DNA of 64,000 nucleotides, taken from DUTS01 sp050951605. GTDB lineage: Bacteria > Bacillota > Peptococcia > DRI-13 > DTU073. Position 1 is the first letter of the stretch. Every line of letters begins with the position of its first letter. Shown here in pieces: positions 31,415 to 40,920 of this stretch. Location: contig JBMNJJ010000002.1 of the NCBI GenBank assembly GCA_050951605.1, positions 372,001 to 436,000 of the forward strand, given 5' to 3'. The position numbers and the translations under genes were made by a program. The notes under the pieces are model-generated. The model was given only the letters and a program-made list of their open reading frames with translations. It was not told where the DNA came from and did not search any database.

Positions 31415-32782
31415 ATGTCAAGAACTTTAATGCCTGAAGAAATTATGGAAACAATACACATGGTCCAGCTGGAAAATTTAGACATTAGAACGATTACAAT
31501 GGGCATTAGTTTAAGGGATTGTTGTCATAGTGATATACAAGTAGTAGCCCGGAAAATTTATGATAAAATTACTCGGAAAGCGGAAAAGCTTGTGCAAACG
31601 GGAGAAGATATTTCTCGTGAATATGGGATTCCGATTATTAACAAAAGGATTGCGGTAACTCCACTTTCTTTAGTGGGAGAAGCTTGTGAGAGTACGGATT
31701 ATGTAGTATTAGCAAAAGCTTTAGAGCGAGCAGCTCGGGAAGTAGGGGTTAATTTTATCGGGGGATTTTCTGCACTAGTGCAGAAGGGGTTTACTAAAGG
31801 CGATTATAATTTGTTAAATTCCCTTGCTCAAGGATTAGCGGAAACAGAACATGTTTGTGCTTCGGTAAATGTAGCGACAACTAAAGCCGGAATAAATATG
31901 GATGCTGCTTACCGGATGGGTAAGATTATTAAAGAAACGGCAGAATTGACGAAAGATGCAGATGGTATAGGATGCGCTAAATTAGTGGTTTTTTGTAATG
32001 CTCCGGAAGACAACCCTTTTATGGCAGGAGCTTTTCATGGTTTAGGTGAGCCGGAGACAGTGATTAATGTAGGTGTTAGCGGTCCGGGGGTAGTTCTGCA
32101 TGTGGTGCGCGAAAATCCTAAGGTGGACTTTGGAACATTAGCGACCATAATTAAGCAGACTGCTTTTAAAATAACACGGATGGGGGAACTTGTGGGTAGA
32201 GAAGCGGCGCGAAGATTGCAAGCTCCTTTTGGTATTGTCGACCTTTCTTTGGCCCCTACTCCGGCCGTAGGAGATAGTGTTGCCGATATTCTTGAAGCGA
32301 TGGGGTTAGAAAAAGTTGGTGGACATGGAACAACAGCAGCTTTAGCTTTATTAAATGATGCTGTTAAAAAAGGTGGGGCGATGGCTTCTTCTTATGTCGG
32401 TGGTTTAAGTGGAGCTTTTATTCCCGTAAGCGAAGATGCAGGGATGATTAGAGCTGTTGAAGAAGGGGCACTTTGTTTGGATAAACTAGAAGCGATGACT
32501 TGTGTTTGTTCTGTGGGTTTAGATATGATTGCTGTACCCGGAGATACTTCGGCCGAGACAATTGCGGCAATTATTGCTGATGAAGCGGCTATTGGGATGA
32601 TTAATAAGAAAACGACAGCGGTGCGAATTATCCCTGTTCCCGGGAAAAAAGTAGGGGAGAAGGTGGAGTTTGGAGGTCTTTTAGGAGCCGCACCGGTAAT
32701 GCCTCTTCATCAGTATAGTGCGAAAGCTTTTGTGCAACGTGGCGGCAGAATTCCGGCTCCCATTTTGTCGTTAAGCAACTAA
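31415..32782 (+). CDS. DUF711/UPF0210 (PFL-family) protein
   Basis: A 455-residue conserved protein with recognisable DUF711 segments: ETIHMVQLENLDIRTITMGISLRDC near the start, DYVVLAKALERAAREVGVNFIGGFSALVQKG, GCAKLVVFCNAPEDNPFMAGAFHG, GVSGPGVVL and SVGLDMIAVPGDTSAETI. Remotely related to pyruvate formate-lyase folds, but no glycyl-radical motif is present. Its role is unknown. It follows the ACT gene by 12 bp with AGGAGGAAGG. Confidence 0.92.
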   Translation: MSRTLMPEEIMETIHMVQLENLDIRTITMGISLRDCCHSDIQVVARKIYDKITRKAEKLVQTGEDISREYGIPIINKRIAVTPLSLVGEACESTDYVVLAKALERAAREVGVNFIGGFSALVQKGFTKGDYNLLNSLAQGLAETEHVCASVNVATTKAGINMDAAYRMGKIIKETAELTKDADGIGCAKLVVFCNAPEDNPFMAGAFHGLGEPETVINVGVSGPGVVLHVVRENPKVDFGTLATIIKQTAFKITRMGELVGREAARRLQAPFGIVDLSLAPTPAVGDSVADILEAMGLEKVGGHGTTAALALLNDAVKKGGAMASSYVGGLSGAFIPVSEDAGMIRAVEEGALCLDKLEAMTCVCSVGLDMIAVPGDTSAETIAAIIADEAAIGMINKKTTAVRIIPVPGKKVGEKVEFGGLLGAAPVMPLHQYSAKAFVQRGGRIPAPILSLSN

Positions 32783-32897
32783 AAAGTGAGTATGACTTAG
32801 AAAAGGATTCTGTGTAAACCTCTAGAATAGTACTAAAGACTGTTAAATACTAAATAGAATAGAATTAGAGAAAGATAGTATTTGCGGAGGGTAATTA

Positions 32898-33200
32898 ATG
32901 CAGAATAAAATAGATCGCGATATACTTAAAAGTCTGGAAAACAAATTAGAAAATTTAACGTTAGCTGTAGAAAAAATAAAGATTGCGGAATATGTAGAGT
33001 TTTTAAACAATACACGCAGGATGCTAGTTACAAATTTTTTAGCAGGAATTGCTCGTGGATTAGGGATGGCTGTAGGATTTACTATTTTAGGAGCGTTGCT
33101 TATTTATTTGTTAAAACAGGTTGTCTTACTTAATCTTCCTTTGATTAGTGACTTTATTGCAGATGTAGTGCAGTTAGTTAATGAAAGTCTTAAAAAGTAA
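32898..33200 (+). CDS. DUF5665-type small membrane protein
   Basis: A 100-residue protein. An N-terminal amphipathic/coiled part (KSLENKLENLTLAVEKIKIAEYVEFL) is followed by NTRRMLVTNFLAGIARGLGMAVGFTILGALLIYLLKQ, described here as one region, with a single membrane helix, and a short hydrophobic end. This matches the DUF5665 pattern common upstream of lspA in Clostridia. The function is unknown. GCGGAGGG precedes ATG. Confidence 0.78.
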   Translation: MQNKIDRDILKSLENKLENLTLAVEKIKIAEYVEFLNNTRRMLVTNFLAGIARGLGMAVGFTILGALLIYLLKQVVLLNLPLISDFIADVVQLVNESLKK

Positions 33201-33245
33201 GGGTATTGCGGGAATTATTAGTGAGGAAATGGAGAATAGCGGAAA

Positions 33246-33689
33246 ATGGCTTTTTGGATTTGTGGAGCTGTTGTTTTATTTCTTGATAGGTGGACAAAAT
33301 ATTTGGTTGTAAAAAAGCTTAGTTTGGGGCATACATTACCGGTGCTTGAGAATTTTTTTCATCTTACTTATGTGCGGAATTCGGGAGCGGCTTTTGGTTT
33401 ATTTGCGGATAAGAGATGGTTCTTTATAATTATTACGTTATTTATTTTTTTGGTTATTATTTATTTGCAGTACACTATGGGTAAAAAAAGTATATGGTTA
33501 TCGATAATCCTAGGTTTGCTTTTTGGTGGGGCCGCAGGTAATTTTATTGATCGATTAAAAACAGGATATGTGATAGACTTTATAGATTTTCGGGGGATTT
33601 GGTCTTATGTTTTTAATATAGCTGATGCGGCCATAGTGCTAGGCATGATTTTATTAGCTTGGCAAATATTAATAGTCGAGAAGGGCTAA
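33246..33689 (+). CDS. lspA: Lipoprotein signal peptidase (signal peptidase II)
   Basis: Integral membrane aspartic protease that cleaves prolipoproteins. Four hydrophobic segments are visible, and the catalytic aspartates lie in GGAAGNFIDRLKTGYVIDFIDF and FNIADAAIVLG. YVRNSGAAFGLF is the family's conserved loop. Length is 147. It is followed within 34 bp by the RluD-family gene and pyrR, the usual Firmicute lspA-rluD-pyrR order. Confidence 0.95.
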   Translation: MAFWICGAVVLFLDRWTKYLVVKKLSLGHTLPVLENFFHLTYVRNSGAAFGLFADKRWFFIIITLFIFLVIIYLQYTMGKKSIWLSIILGLLFGGAAGNFIDRLKTGYVIDFIDFRGIWSYVFNIADAAIVLGMILLAWQILIVEKG

Positions 33690-33722
33690 TAATTTAGTTG
33701 GGAAAGTATATAAGGAGTTTGT

Positions 33723-34703
33723 ATGGGAGAACAGCGATTTATAGTTGATGAAGCAGGACAAGGAAAAAGAATTGACCTTTATCTGACTGAGCTGCTAGAA
33801 GATTTAACACGATCACAGCTCCAGCGGTTGATTGTGGAAAAAAAGGTCTTAGTGAATGGTCGGTTAGTGAAGGCTAATTATAAAATAAAAGTGGGAGATA
33901 TTGTTACTTGTCAATTTCCTCTCCGGAAAGCTATAAGAATTCTGCCGGAAAATATCCCTTTGCAGATTGTTTACGAGGATAAGGACTTATTGGTGATTAA
34001 TAAACCTCGTGGTATGTTAGTACATCCGGCTAGGGGAAAATATACCGGCACTCTTGTTAATGCTTTGCTTTATTATTGTTCTGAATTATCCGGAAGAAAA
34101 GAGAGTATCCGACCGGGAATTGTGCATCGTTTAGATAAGGAGACCTCCGGGCTTTTAGTGGTTGCGAAAAATGATTATGTACATCAAGACTTAGTGCAGC
34201 AATTTAAAGCTAGTCTTGTCCGAAGGGAATATTTAGCTTTAGTGTATGGTGTAATGAGTGAGCCGGGAGGAATTATTGATGCTCCTATTGGGCGGAATTT
34301 AAGAAACCGCCAAAAAATGGCGGTCGTTTTAAAAAATAGTAAGTCGGCGATCACGAAATATCAAGTTTTAGAACGTTTCCAAGACTATACCTTACTTCAC
34401 TGTCAGTTAGAGACGGGACGTACTCATCAGATACGGGTTCATCTAGCTTATTTGCAACATCCGGTCGTGGGAGATTTTAAATATGGAACCTCAATATCTC
34501 AACAAGAGCAGAGTAGAAAATTAGGTCTACAAGGACAGGCTTTACATGCTGTATCATTGGGTTTTAAGCATCCGTGTAGCCGGGAGTGGTTAGAATTTAG
34601 CGCAATTCCTCCGCAAGATTTTGTAAATGCTTTGCAGGTTTTGGGAAGTGATAGTATAAATAAGTTACTATCAGAAGAAAAAGGTAAGGGGATGTGGAAA
34701 TGA
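33723..34703 (+). CDS. RluD-family ribosomal RNA pseudouridine synthase
   Basis: A 326-residue enzyme with an N-terminal S4 RNA-binding domain (RIDLYLTELLEDLTRSQLQRLI) and the catalytic motif GIVHRLDKETSGLLVVAKND with its Asp, then ETGRTHQIRVHLA. Members of this group (YlyB in Bacillus) modify uridines in 23S rRNA; the exact site here is not readable. Its stop overlaps the pyrR start (ATGA). Confidence 0.94.
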   Translation: MGEQRFIVDEAGQGKRIDLYLTELLEDLTRSQLQRLIVEKKVLVNGRLVKANYKIKVGDIVTCQFPLRKAIRILPENIPLQIVYEDKDLLVINKPRGMLVHPARGKYTGTLVNALLYYCSELSGRKESIRPGIVHRLDKETSGLLVVAKNDYVHQDLVQQFKASLVRREYLALVYGVMSEPGGIIDAPIGRNLRNRQKMAVVLKNSKSAITKYQVLERFQDYTLLHCQLETGRTHQIRVHLAYLQHPVVGDFKYGTSISQQEQSRKLGLQGQALHAVSLGFKHPCSREWLEFSAIPPQDFVNALQVLGSDSINKLLSEEKGKGMWK

Positions 34704-35239
34704 AAGAAAAAGCAAAACTGTTAGACCAAGATGGAATTAGAAGGTCTTTAACGAGAATAGGTCATGAAATTGTGGAAAAAAACAAAGGTATAGATGATTT
34801 AATTATAGTGGGAATTAGACGTAGAGGGGTACCTTTAGCGGAACGGTTAGCAGAGATAATTTCGCAAATTGAAGGAACAAATCTTCCTGTAGGTAAGCTC
34901 GATATTACTTTATATCGTGATGACCTTACGGTTTTAAGTGATCAACCCATTGTTCATGCTACAGAAATTCCCGTTGATGTTACCGGCAAAAAAATTATTT
35001 TAGTTGATGATGTTTTATATACAGGAAGAACGGTGAGGGCAGCTCTTGATGCTATTATGGATTTAGGCAGACCTAAGTCTATTCAATTAGCCGTTCTTGT
35101 TGATCGAGGACATCGCGAATTACCTATTCGAGCTGATTATATTGGGAAAAATGTGCCTACTTCGCGTCGGGAATCCATTGAGGTTATGCTTCAGGAGACA
35201 GATGGTGAGGAAAGGATTTTAATAGTAGAAAAGGATTAG
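34700..35239 (+). CDS. pyrR: PyrR, pyrimidine regulatory protein/uracil phosphoribosyltransferase
   Basis: PyrR binds pyr mRNA in a UMP-dependent way to cause attenuation, and also has uracil phosphoribosyltransferase activity. The PRPP motif KKIILVDDVLYTGRTVRAA is intact, with GIRRRGVPLAERLA and a C-terminal VDRGHRELPIRADYIGKNVPTS. Start ATG 34700 forms an ATGA overlap with the RluD-family gene (179 aa). No pyr biosynthesis genes are in the window, so its targets lie elsewhere. Confidence 0.95.
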   Translation: MKEKAKLLDQDGIRRSLTRIGHEIVEKNKGIDDLIIVGIRRRGVPLAERLAEIISQIEGTNLPVGKLDITLYRDDLTVLSDQPIVHATEIPVDVTGKKIILVDDVLYTGRTVRAALDAIMDLGRPKSIQLAVLVDRGHRELPIRADYIGKNVPTSRRESIEVMLQETDGEERILIVEKD

Positions 35240-37023
35240 ATAGTGGATTCGCCTAATAAAATTTTAATTTTTTCAGGGTCAGGAGTTACATAGAGTGTGC
35301 TTTGCTTAGTATAAAGAACAAAACCGGGTTTGGCACCTTGTGGCTTCCAAACATTTTGTCGTTCAGTATAATCTACAGAAACCTTAGCAGAATAACGGGC
35401 TTGGGAATGGTAAGCAGCTAACATAGCTGCTTTTTCTATTATTTCAGGAGGGACAACTTTGTTTTCGGGATTTCTTATGAGGACATGAGAACCGGGAATA
35501 TTTTTAGTATGGAACCAAAGGTCGTTTTTTTTGGCTATTTTCATGGTTAATAGGTCATTTTGCCGATTGTTTTTGCCCAAGTAAATAACCCAGGAGTTTA
35601 GGTTTATTTTTTGGGGAAGGCTGGGTTCGTGACGCGCTTTTTTAGTTTTGGTTTTGGGGGGAGCTTTTAAATAACCGGCTTGTTGAATTTCTTCGCGAAT
35701 TTCTTCTATTTCGGTTAAGTCAGTTACATTATTTAAGGAATTAGCTAAACAGTAAAGATAATCAAGTTCTTTTTTTGTTTCTTCCAGTTGTTTTTTTGCT
35801 TTGATAGTAGCGTTTTTACATTTTTGATAATGAGAAAAATAACGTTGCGCATTTTCCGAAACAGAAAGGTGTGGCTTTAAAGGGATTATTTCGACTTTCC
35901 CTGTAGGGTCATAGTAATTACTTACTTGGGCTTCTTTTCCTTGTGAGAGGCAGTGCAGGTTAGCCGTAAGTAACTCACCCCATAGTCTGTATTTGCCGGC
36001 ATTTTTAGCCTCTTGGATTGCTTCCAGCTGGAGACTTGCTTTTTTTTCACAACGTTTTATTTCTTTGGTGATAATGTTTGTTAATTTGTCTGTTGCTTGT
36101 TGTTTGGTGTTAGCTTTATTTTTATGAAGATAATAATAGTCTAAGGCTTCATTTAGGCTAGGAAAACTTTGACGCATAGTTGAAGGATAAGAGGTTAAAG
36201 CGAAAGCGGAAAAGGTGAGGGGTAGATTATCTTCGATAATTACTTCCGGGGAAAGTGTTTCTTTTTGTAATTGAATACCTAGTCGATGTAGTTCTTGCCA
36301 GAGCAGGCTTAACTCATATTCCCCACAATATTCAAGAGCAAGGTGGGGTGCAAGACCTGTTCTAAAGATAAGTTCATTTATGGATTGGGGACTTAATCCT
36401 TGGCATGTTTTAATAAGGGCTTTATTTAGTTTGGTGGTCAGAGGAAGGTTTAATAGTCGTTCATAAAAAAATTTTTGTTCAGTTTGCCAAGGGATAATTT
36501 TGTCCTGTGGTGGTGGATAATGATAAGACAAACCGGGGAGAACTTGGCGGTAACGGCTAAGGGATGCGGGAACACGCTTAAGAGCATCAATAATTTTATT
36601 TTCTTCCGGGTTTATAAGAAGAATGTTGCTGTGCTTACCCATTATTTCGATGATAATTTTTCGTTGAGCTTTATCGCCCAGTTCATTAAGGACTTCACAG
36701 TTGATTTCTAAAATTCGTTCTAAACCCGGTTGGGTGAAGGAAAGGATTCGACCTCCTTCCAGATGTTTACGTAGAACCATACAGAAAAGTGGTGGCTCGG
36801 AAGGGTTGGGGGCTGTTTGGGAGACGAGATGTACTCTTGCTTCTTGAGGGAGAGAGGAGAGCAGTAATTTATAAGAAGCCCCCTTTTGTCGTAGACTTAA
36901 AATGATTTGGTGTTTTTTAGGTTGATATATTTTATCGATGCGGGCTCGGCACAGTTTTCTTTCTAATTCTATTGTAATTGCTCGTAGGGCAATTCCATCA
37001 AAAGACATTTTTTTCTGCTCCAT
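35236..37023 (-). CDS. rqcH: Ribosome quality control protein RqcH/NFACT family
   Basis: A 595-residue NFACT protein. RqcH binds stalled 50S subunits with peptidyl-tRNA and directs alanine tailing; relatives were described as fibronectin-binding proteins. The NFACT-N domain begins MSFDGIALRAITIELERKL. A long coiled-coil follows (about residues 290-440), then the NFACT-R domain with WVIYLGKNNRQNDLLT and NDLWFHTKNIPGSHVLIR. It ends convergently, four bases overlapping the end of pyrR. Confidence 0.95.
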   Translation of the reverse strand: MEQKKMSFDGIALRAITIELERKLCRARIDKIYQPKKHQIILSLRQKGASYKLLLSSLPQEARVHLVSQTAPNPSEPPLFCMVLRKHLEGGRILSFTQPGLERILEINCEVLNELGDKAQRKIIIEIMGKHSNILLINPEENKIIDALKRVPASLSRYRQVLPGLSYHYPPPQDKIIPWQTEQKFFYERLLNLPLTTKLNKALIKTCQGLSPQSINELIFRTGLAPHLALEYCGEYELSLLWQELHRLGIQLQKETLSPEVIIEDNLPLTFSAFALTSYPSTMRQSFPSLNEALDYYYLHKNKANTKQQATDKLTNIITKEIKRCEKKASLQLEAIQEAKNAGKYRLWGELLTANLHCLSQGKEAQVSNYYDPTGKVEIIPLKPHLSVSENAQRYFSHYQKCKNATIKAKKQLEETKKELDYLYCLANSLNNVTDLTEIEEIREEIQQAGYLKAPPKTKTKKARHEPSLPQKINLNSWVIYLGKNNRQNDLLTMKIAKKNDLWFHTKNIPGSHVLIRNPENKVVPPEIIEKAAMLAAYHSQARYSAKVSVDYTERQNVWKPQGAKPGFVLYTKQSTLYVTPDPEKIKILLGESTI

Positions 37024-37040
37024 TCTCTGTTTTTAGTTCA

Positions 37041-37079
37041 ATTATAACATATATAGGTTTATCCAATAATGGCTGTCAA
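37041..37079 (-). promoter_or_regulatory. Promoter of rqcH
   Basis: On the minus strand TTGACA (37079-37074) lies upstream of TGTTATAAT (37049-37041), an extended -10. The distance is 27 bp, so either the extended -10 works alone or the TATATA about 18 bp from the -35 is used. Confidence 0.5.
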
Positions 37080-37190
37080 TAACTTTTGAAAATGTCACCA
37101 TTATATTATTTCGGTTTATTATCTCTGGTTATTTTTTAGCAAAAGAAGAATAAGAATTTATGTATAGTCTTTTGCCGGGGAGGAAGGTTC

Positions 37191-39971
37191 ATGCCGAGAA
37201 AGCAGTGGGAAGAAATGACCAGAGAAGAAGTGCTACAGGAATTGCAGGTTGATTCTCAGAAAGGACTTTCTGAAAATGAGGCTCGGCGACGCTTGAAGTT
37301 AGTAGGTCCCAATCAATTAACAAATCAAAAAAAGAAGTCGGTTTTTACTCTTTTTCTGGCTCAATTCAGTGATTTTATGGTTATTATTCTGCTTGCTGCT
37401 GCTCTTATTTCAGCTTTATTGACGGAATATGCAGATGCGATAACAATTTTAGTAATCGTGATTATTAATGCTATTTTGGGTTTTGTGCAAGAATATCGTG
37501 CTGAAAAGTCTTTAGAAAAAATAAAAAAGTTAACGGCTCAAGAAACTATGGTTAAACGAGAAGGTCTACCCAAAATAATTTCTGCGGGGCAACTTGTGCC
37601 GGGAGATATAGTTCTTTTAAAGACAGGAGATATTATCCCGGCGGATTTGCGAATACTAGGCGGACAGCAGTTAGAAATAAATGAAGCTGTTTTAACCGGG
37701 GAATCACTTCCCGTAAAAAAGATGGCGGAAGAGGTTTGCAAGAAGAAAACAGCTCTTGGCGATAGAAAGAATATGACCTATATGGGAACGGTGATTACGC
37801 GCGGTAAAGGGCAAGGCGTAGTCGTGGGTACAGGTATGGCTACAGAGATGGGACAAATTGCCGGTAGTATACAGGAGATTGAGGAAGAGGCGACACCTTT
37901 ACAAAAACGTTTAGCTCAGTTAGGTCATTGGTTAGTTTTATGTTGCCTCATCATTGTCGGTGTCGTGGTTTTTCTAGGGTTAGCCAGAGGTGAAACTGTT
38001 TATCGCATGGTTTTAACAGGAGTGAGTCTAGCTGTTGCTGCTATTCCCGAAGGTTTACCGGCTATTGTTACTGTAGTTTTAGCTTTAGGTGTGCAGAAGA
38101 TGGTAAAGCGTCAGGCGATTGTGCGTTCTTTGCCGGCAGTAGAAACTTTAGGTTGTGCTACGGTGATTTGTTCTGATAAAACAGGAACTCTTACGCAGAA
38201 CGAGATGACGGTTAGACAATACTATTTGTCTGGAGAAATTATTTCTTTTACGGGAGAGGGCTATACTCCTCACGGTAAGGTAAAGTATCAAAAGAAAAAT
38301 AAACAAGGCTTAGAATTGTCTTTTAAAATAGCGGCTTTATGTAATAATGCTTATCTGAAAAAAAAGGAAACATTGATTCCGGGGCTTTTAAGAAAACGTA
38401 GTAATCAATGGGAGGTCATGGGAGATCCTACAGAAGGAGCCCTTCTTGTTTCTGCAGCTAAAGGTGGTTTCTGGCGTGAACATTTAGAAAAAGAAGAAAC
38501 ACGCATCGGTGAAATTCCTTTTGAGGCTGAGCGAAAGAGAATGAGTGTTGTTTATCATTCTGTACAGGGAGAGTCTAGAATTTATACGAAGGGTGCTCCG
38601 GATGTCTTACTTAATTTGTGTAGTAAGGTTTGGTGGGAAGGAGAAGTGAGAGTTCTTACTCCAGAAATTAAAGAAGAAATTCTTTTGGCCAATGAAGAGA
38701 TGGCTTCTCAAGCTCTGCGAGTTATTGGTCTGGCTTATCGAGAACTTCCTGTAGGATTTTTTGCTAATTTTCCGGGGAAAAAGAATCTGTTTACAGAACT
38801 TTCTTTAAAGCAGGAAAGGGAATTAGAAAAAGACCTCGTTTTTGTTGCTTTGGCCGGAATGATTGACCCTCCTCGGCAGTCGGCTAAACAAGCAGTAAGG
38901 TTATGCAAAAAAGCAGGGATCAAAACGGTGATGATTACAGGGGACCATAAAAAAACAGCGGAGGCGATAGCCAAGGAGTTACAGATTATTACTAATTCTT
39001 CGCAGCGTGTACTTAGTGGTAATAACCTTGATGAATTAACAAATACCCAGTTAAAAAGAATCATTAATCAAGTAGTAGTATATGCTCGGGTTTCGCCTCA
39101 TCATAAATTGCGTATTGTGAAAATGCTAAAAGAGGCGGGGCATGTTGTGGCTATGACCGGAGATGGTGTTAATGATGCCCCGGCAGTAAAGGAAGCAGAT
39201 ATAGGTATTAGTATGGGCTTAAGTGGTACAGATGTAACGCGGGAAGCTTCTTCGTTGATTTTAGCTAATGATGACTTTGCCACGATTGTAGCGGCGGTAG
39301 AAGAAGGACGAATAATTTATGATAATATTAGAAAGTTTATTCGGTATCTTCTTTCTTGTAATATGGGGGAAGTATTGACGATGTTTGTAGCTGCTCTTTT
39401 AGGGCTACCATTACCGCTGTTACCTATTCAAATTTTATGGGTAAATTTAGTTACAGATGGTTTACCGGCGATGGCCTTAGGACTTGATCCCGGTGACCCC
39501 GGGATTATGCAAAGGAAACCGCGTAGCCCCCGGGAGAGTATTTTTGCCCATGGTTTGCCTAGACAAATTTTAGTCATGGGTGTTTTAATTAGTGTAAGTA
39601 CTTTATTGGCTTTTATCACGGCTTTTTATTGGGGCGGGCAAGACTTGGTTTTAGCCAGAACAATGGCTTTTACTACATTGGTTGTTGTTCAACTTTTTTA
39701 TGTTTTTCCTTGTCGCTCGGAAAGTTATTCTGTTTTAGAGCTCGGTCTTTTTTCTAATCTGTTTTTAGTAGGAGCCGTTCTTTGTTCGTTTGGGATGCAG
39801 TTAATTGTGATTTATGTTCCTTTTTTTCAGCGTATTTTTAAGACGATGCCTTTACAATTAAGTCATTGGGGGCTTATTTTCTGTTTTGCCATAGGAATTA
39901 CCCTCTTGCAGAGATTAGTGTGTACTGTTAAAATCAAGAGGAAGAGAAGGATAATTTATTTACATACTTAA
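37191..39971 (+). CDS. P-type cation-transporting ATPase (Ca2+-ATPase type, PMR1/SERCA-like)
   Basis: A 926-residue P2A-type pump. It has the N-terminal cation ATPase domain (EVLQELQVDSQKGLSENEARRRL), the actuator motif LTGESLPV, the M4 site PEGLPAIVTVVLALGVQKM, the phosphorylation motif CSDKTGTLTQNEM, and the hinge MTGDGVNDAPAVKEADIGI. It has about ten membrane helices. The PEGLP and NMGE/ND residues of M4-M6 (LLSCNMGEVLTMF, ILWVNLVTDGLPAMALG) fit calcium transport. It likely exports Ca2+. It has its own start behind GGGGAGGAAGG and faces away from rqcH. Confidence 0.95.
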   Translation: MPRKQWEEMTREEVLQELQVDSQKGLSENEARRRLKLVGPNQLTNQKKKSVFTLFLAQFSDFMVIILLAAALISALLTEYADAITILVIVIINAILGFVQEYRAEKSLEKIKKLTAQETMVKREGLPKIISAGQLVPGDIVLLKTGDIIPADLRILGGQQLEINEAVLTGESLPVKKMAEEVCKKKTALGDRKNMTYMGTVITRGKGQGVVVGTGMATEMGQIAGSIQEIEEEATPLQKRLAQLGHWLVLCCLIIVGVVVFLGLARGETVYRMVLTGVSLAVAAIPEGLPAIVTVVLALGVQKMVKRQAIVRSLPAVETLGCATVICSDKTGTLTQNEMTVRQYYLSGEIISFTGEGYTPHGKVKYQKKNKQGLELSFKIAALCNNAYLKKKETLIPGLLRKRSNQWEVMGDPTEGALLVSAAKGGFWREHLEKEETRIGEIPFEAERKRMSVVYHSVQGESRIYTKGAPDVLLNLCSKVWWEGEVRVLTPEIKEEILLANEEMASQALRVIGLAYRELPVGFFANFPGKKNLFTELSLKQERELEKDLVFVALAGMIDPPRQSAKQAVRLCKKAGIKTVMITGDHKKTAEAIAKELQIITNSSQRVLSGNNLDELTNTQLKRIINQVVVYARVSPHHKLRIVKMLKEAGHVVAMTGDGVNDAPAVKEADIGISMGLSGTDVTREASSLILANDDFATIVAAVEEGRIIYDNIRKFIRYLLSCNMGEVLTMFVAALLGLPLPLLPIQILWVNLVTDGLPAMALGLDPGDPGIMQRKPRSPRESIFAHGLPRQILVMGVLISVSTLLAFITAFYWGGQDLVLARTMAFTTLVVVQLFYVFPCRSESYSVLELGLFSNLFLVGAVLCSFGMQLIVIYVPFFQRIFKTMPLQLSHWGLIFCFAIGITLLQRLVCTVKIKRKRRIIYLHT

Positions 39972-39986
39972 GTGAGGTGACTATAG

Positions 39987-40835
39987 TTGAATTTTACGAA
40001 AATGCATGGACTAGGGAATGACTTTATCCTTATTGATGGGTTTAAGGAAAAGCTGCCAGCAGATTTATTAACCACGTCAGCTAAGTTGTGCGATCGGCAT
40101 TTTGGGATCGGAGCTGATGGCTTAATTTTAGTTTTGCCTTCGGAAAAAGCTGACCTTAAAATGCGGATTATTAATTCTGATGGTAGTGAAGCGGAAATGT
40201 GTGGTAATGGCATTCGCTGTTTTGCTCGCTATGCCTATGAAAAAGGTTTTGTGAATAAAGAAACATTTACGGTGGAAACACTCGCGGGAATAATGACTCC
40301 GCGTCTTGTTTTTGAGCAAAATAAATTAATGGGAATTACAGTCGATATGGGTGAACCTGTTTTAGAAAGAAGTGCGGTACCGATGTTAGGACCGGCAGGA
40401 CAGGCTATTAATGAACCTTTATCTGTTTTGGACAAGATTGTTTATGTGACTGCTCTCTTAATGGGAGTACCTCATTGTATTGTTTTTGTTGATGATGTGA
40501 GTAAAATAGCCATTGAAAAATATGGTCCTGCGTTAGAAACTCATGCGACTTTTCCTAAGAAAACAAATGTTCATTTTTTAGAAGTGCTTAATGACCGGGA
40601 AATAAAAATGAGAGTTTGGGAAAGGGGTGCCGGGTTAACTTTAGCTTGTGGTACGGGAGCATGTGCTTCTTTAGTAGCCGCGGTTTTAAATAAAAAAACT
40701 GGGCGCAAGGCCAAAGTACATTTGCCCGGGGGAACCTTAATTATAGAATGGGCAGAGAATAATCACGTTTATATGACTGGCCCGGCCCGGAATGTTTTTT
40801 CCGGTAAAGTTGAAGAGAAGGGCTTGTTCAGGTAA
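39987..40835 (+). CDS. dapF: Diaminopimelate epimerase
   Basis: Converts LL-DAP to meso-DAP for cell wall and lysine. The two catalytic cysteines are in AEMCGNGIRCFARYA and LTLACGTGACASL. The N-terminal FTKMHGLGNDFILID is typical. Length is 282. TTG 39987 follows GTGAGGTGA. Together with the next gene (dapL) it completes the aminotransferase route to meso-DAP. Confidence 0.97.
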   Translation: MNFTKMHGLGNDFILIDGFKEKLPADLLTTSAKLCDRHFGIGADGLILVLPSEKADLKMRIINSDGSEAEMCGNGIRCFARYAYEKGFVNKETFTVETLAGIMTPRLVFEQNKLMGITVDMGEPVLERSAVPMLGPAGQAINEPLSVLDKIVYVTALLMGVPHCIVFVDDVSKIAIEKYGPALETHATFPKKTNVHFLEVLNDREIKMRVWERGAGLTLACGTGACASLVAAVLNKKTGRKAKVHLPGGTLIIEWAENNHVYMTGPARNVFSGKVEEKGLFR

Positions 40836-40920
40836 AATTAAACAAGAGATAAATTATAATTTAATCCAGGGTAGATAATTAATAAAGAAACTAGAGTAAT
40901 TTAAAGAAAGGGTGTTGATT

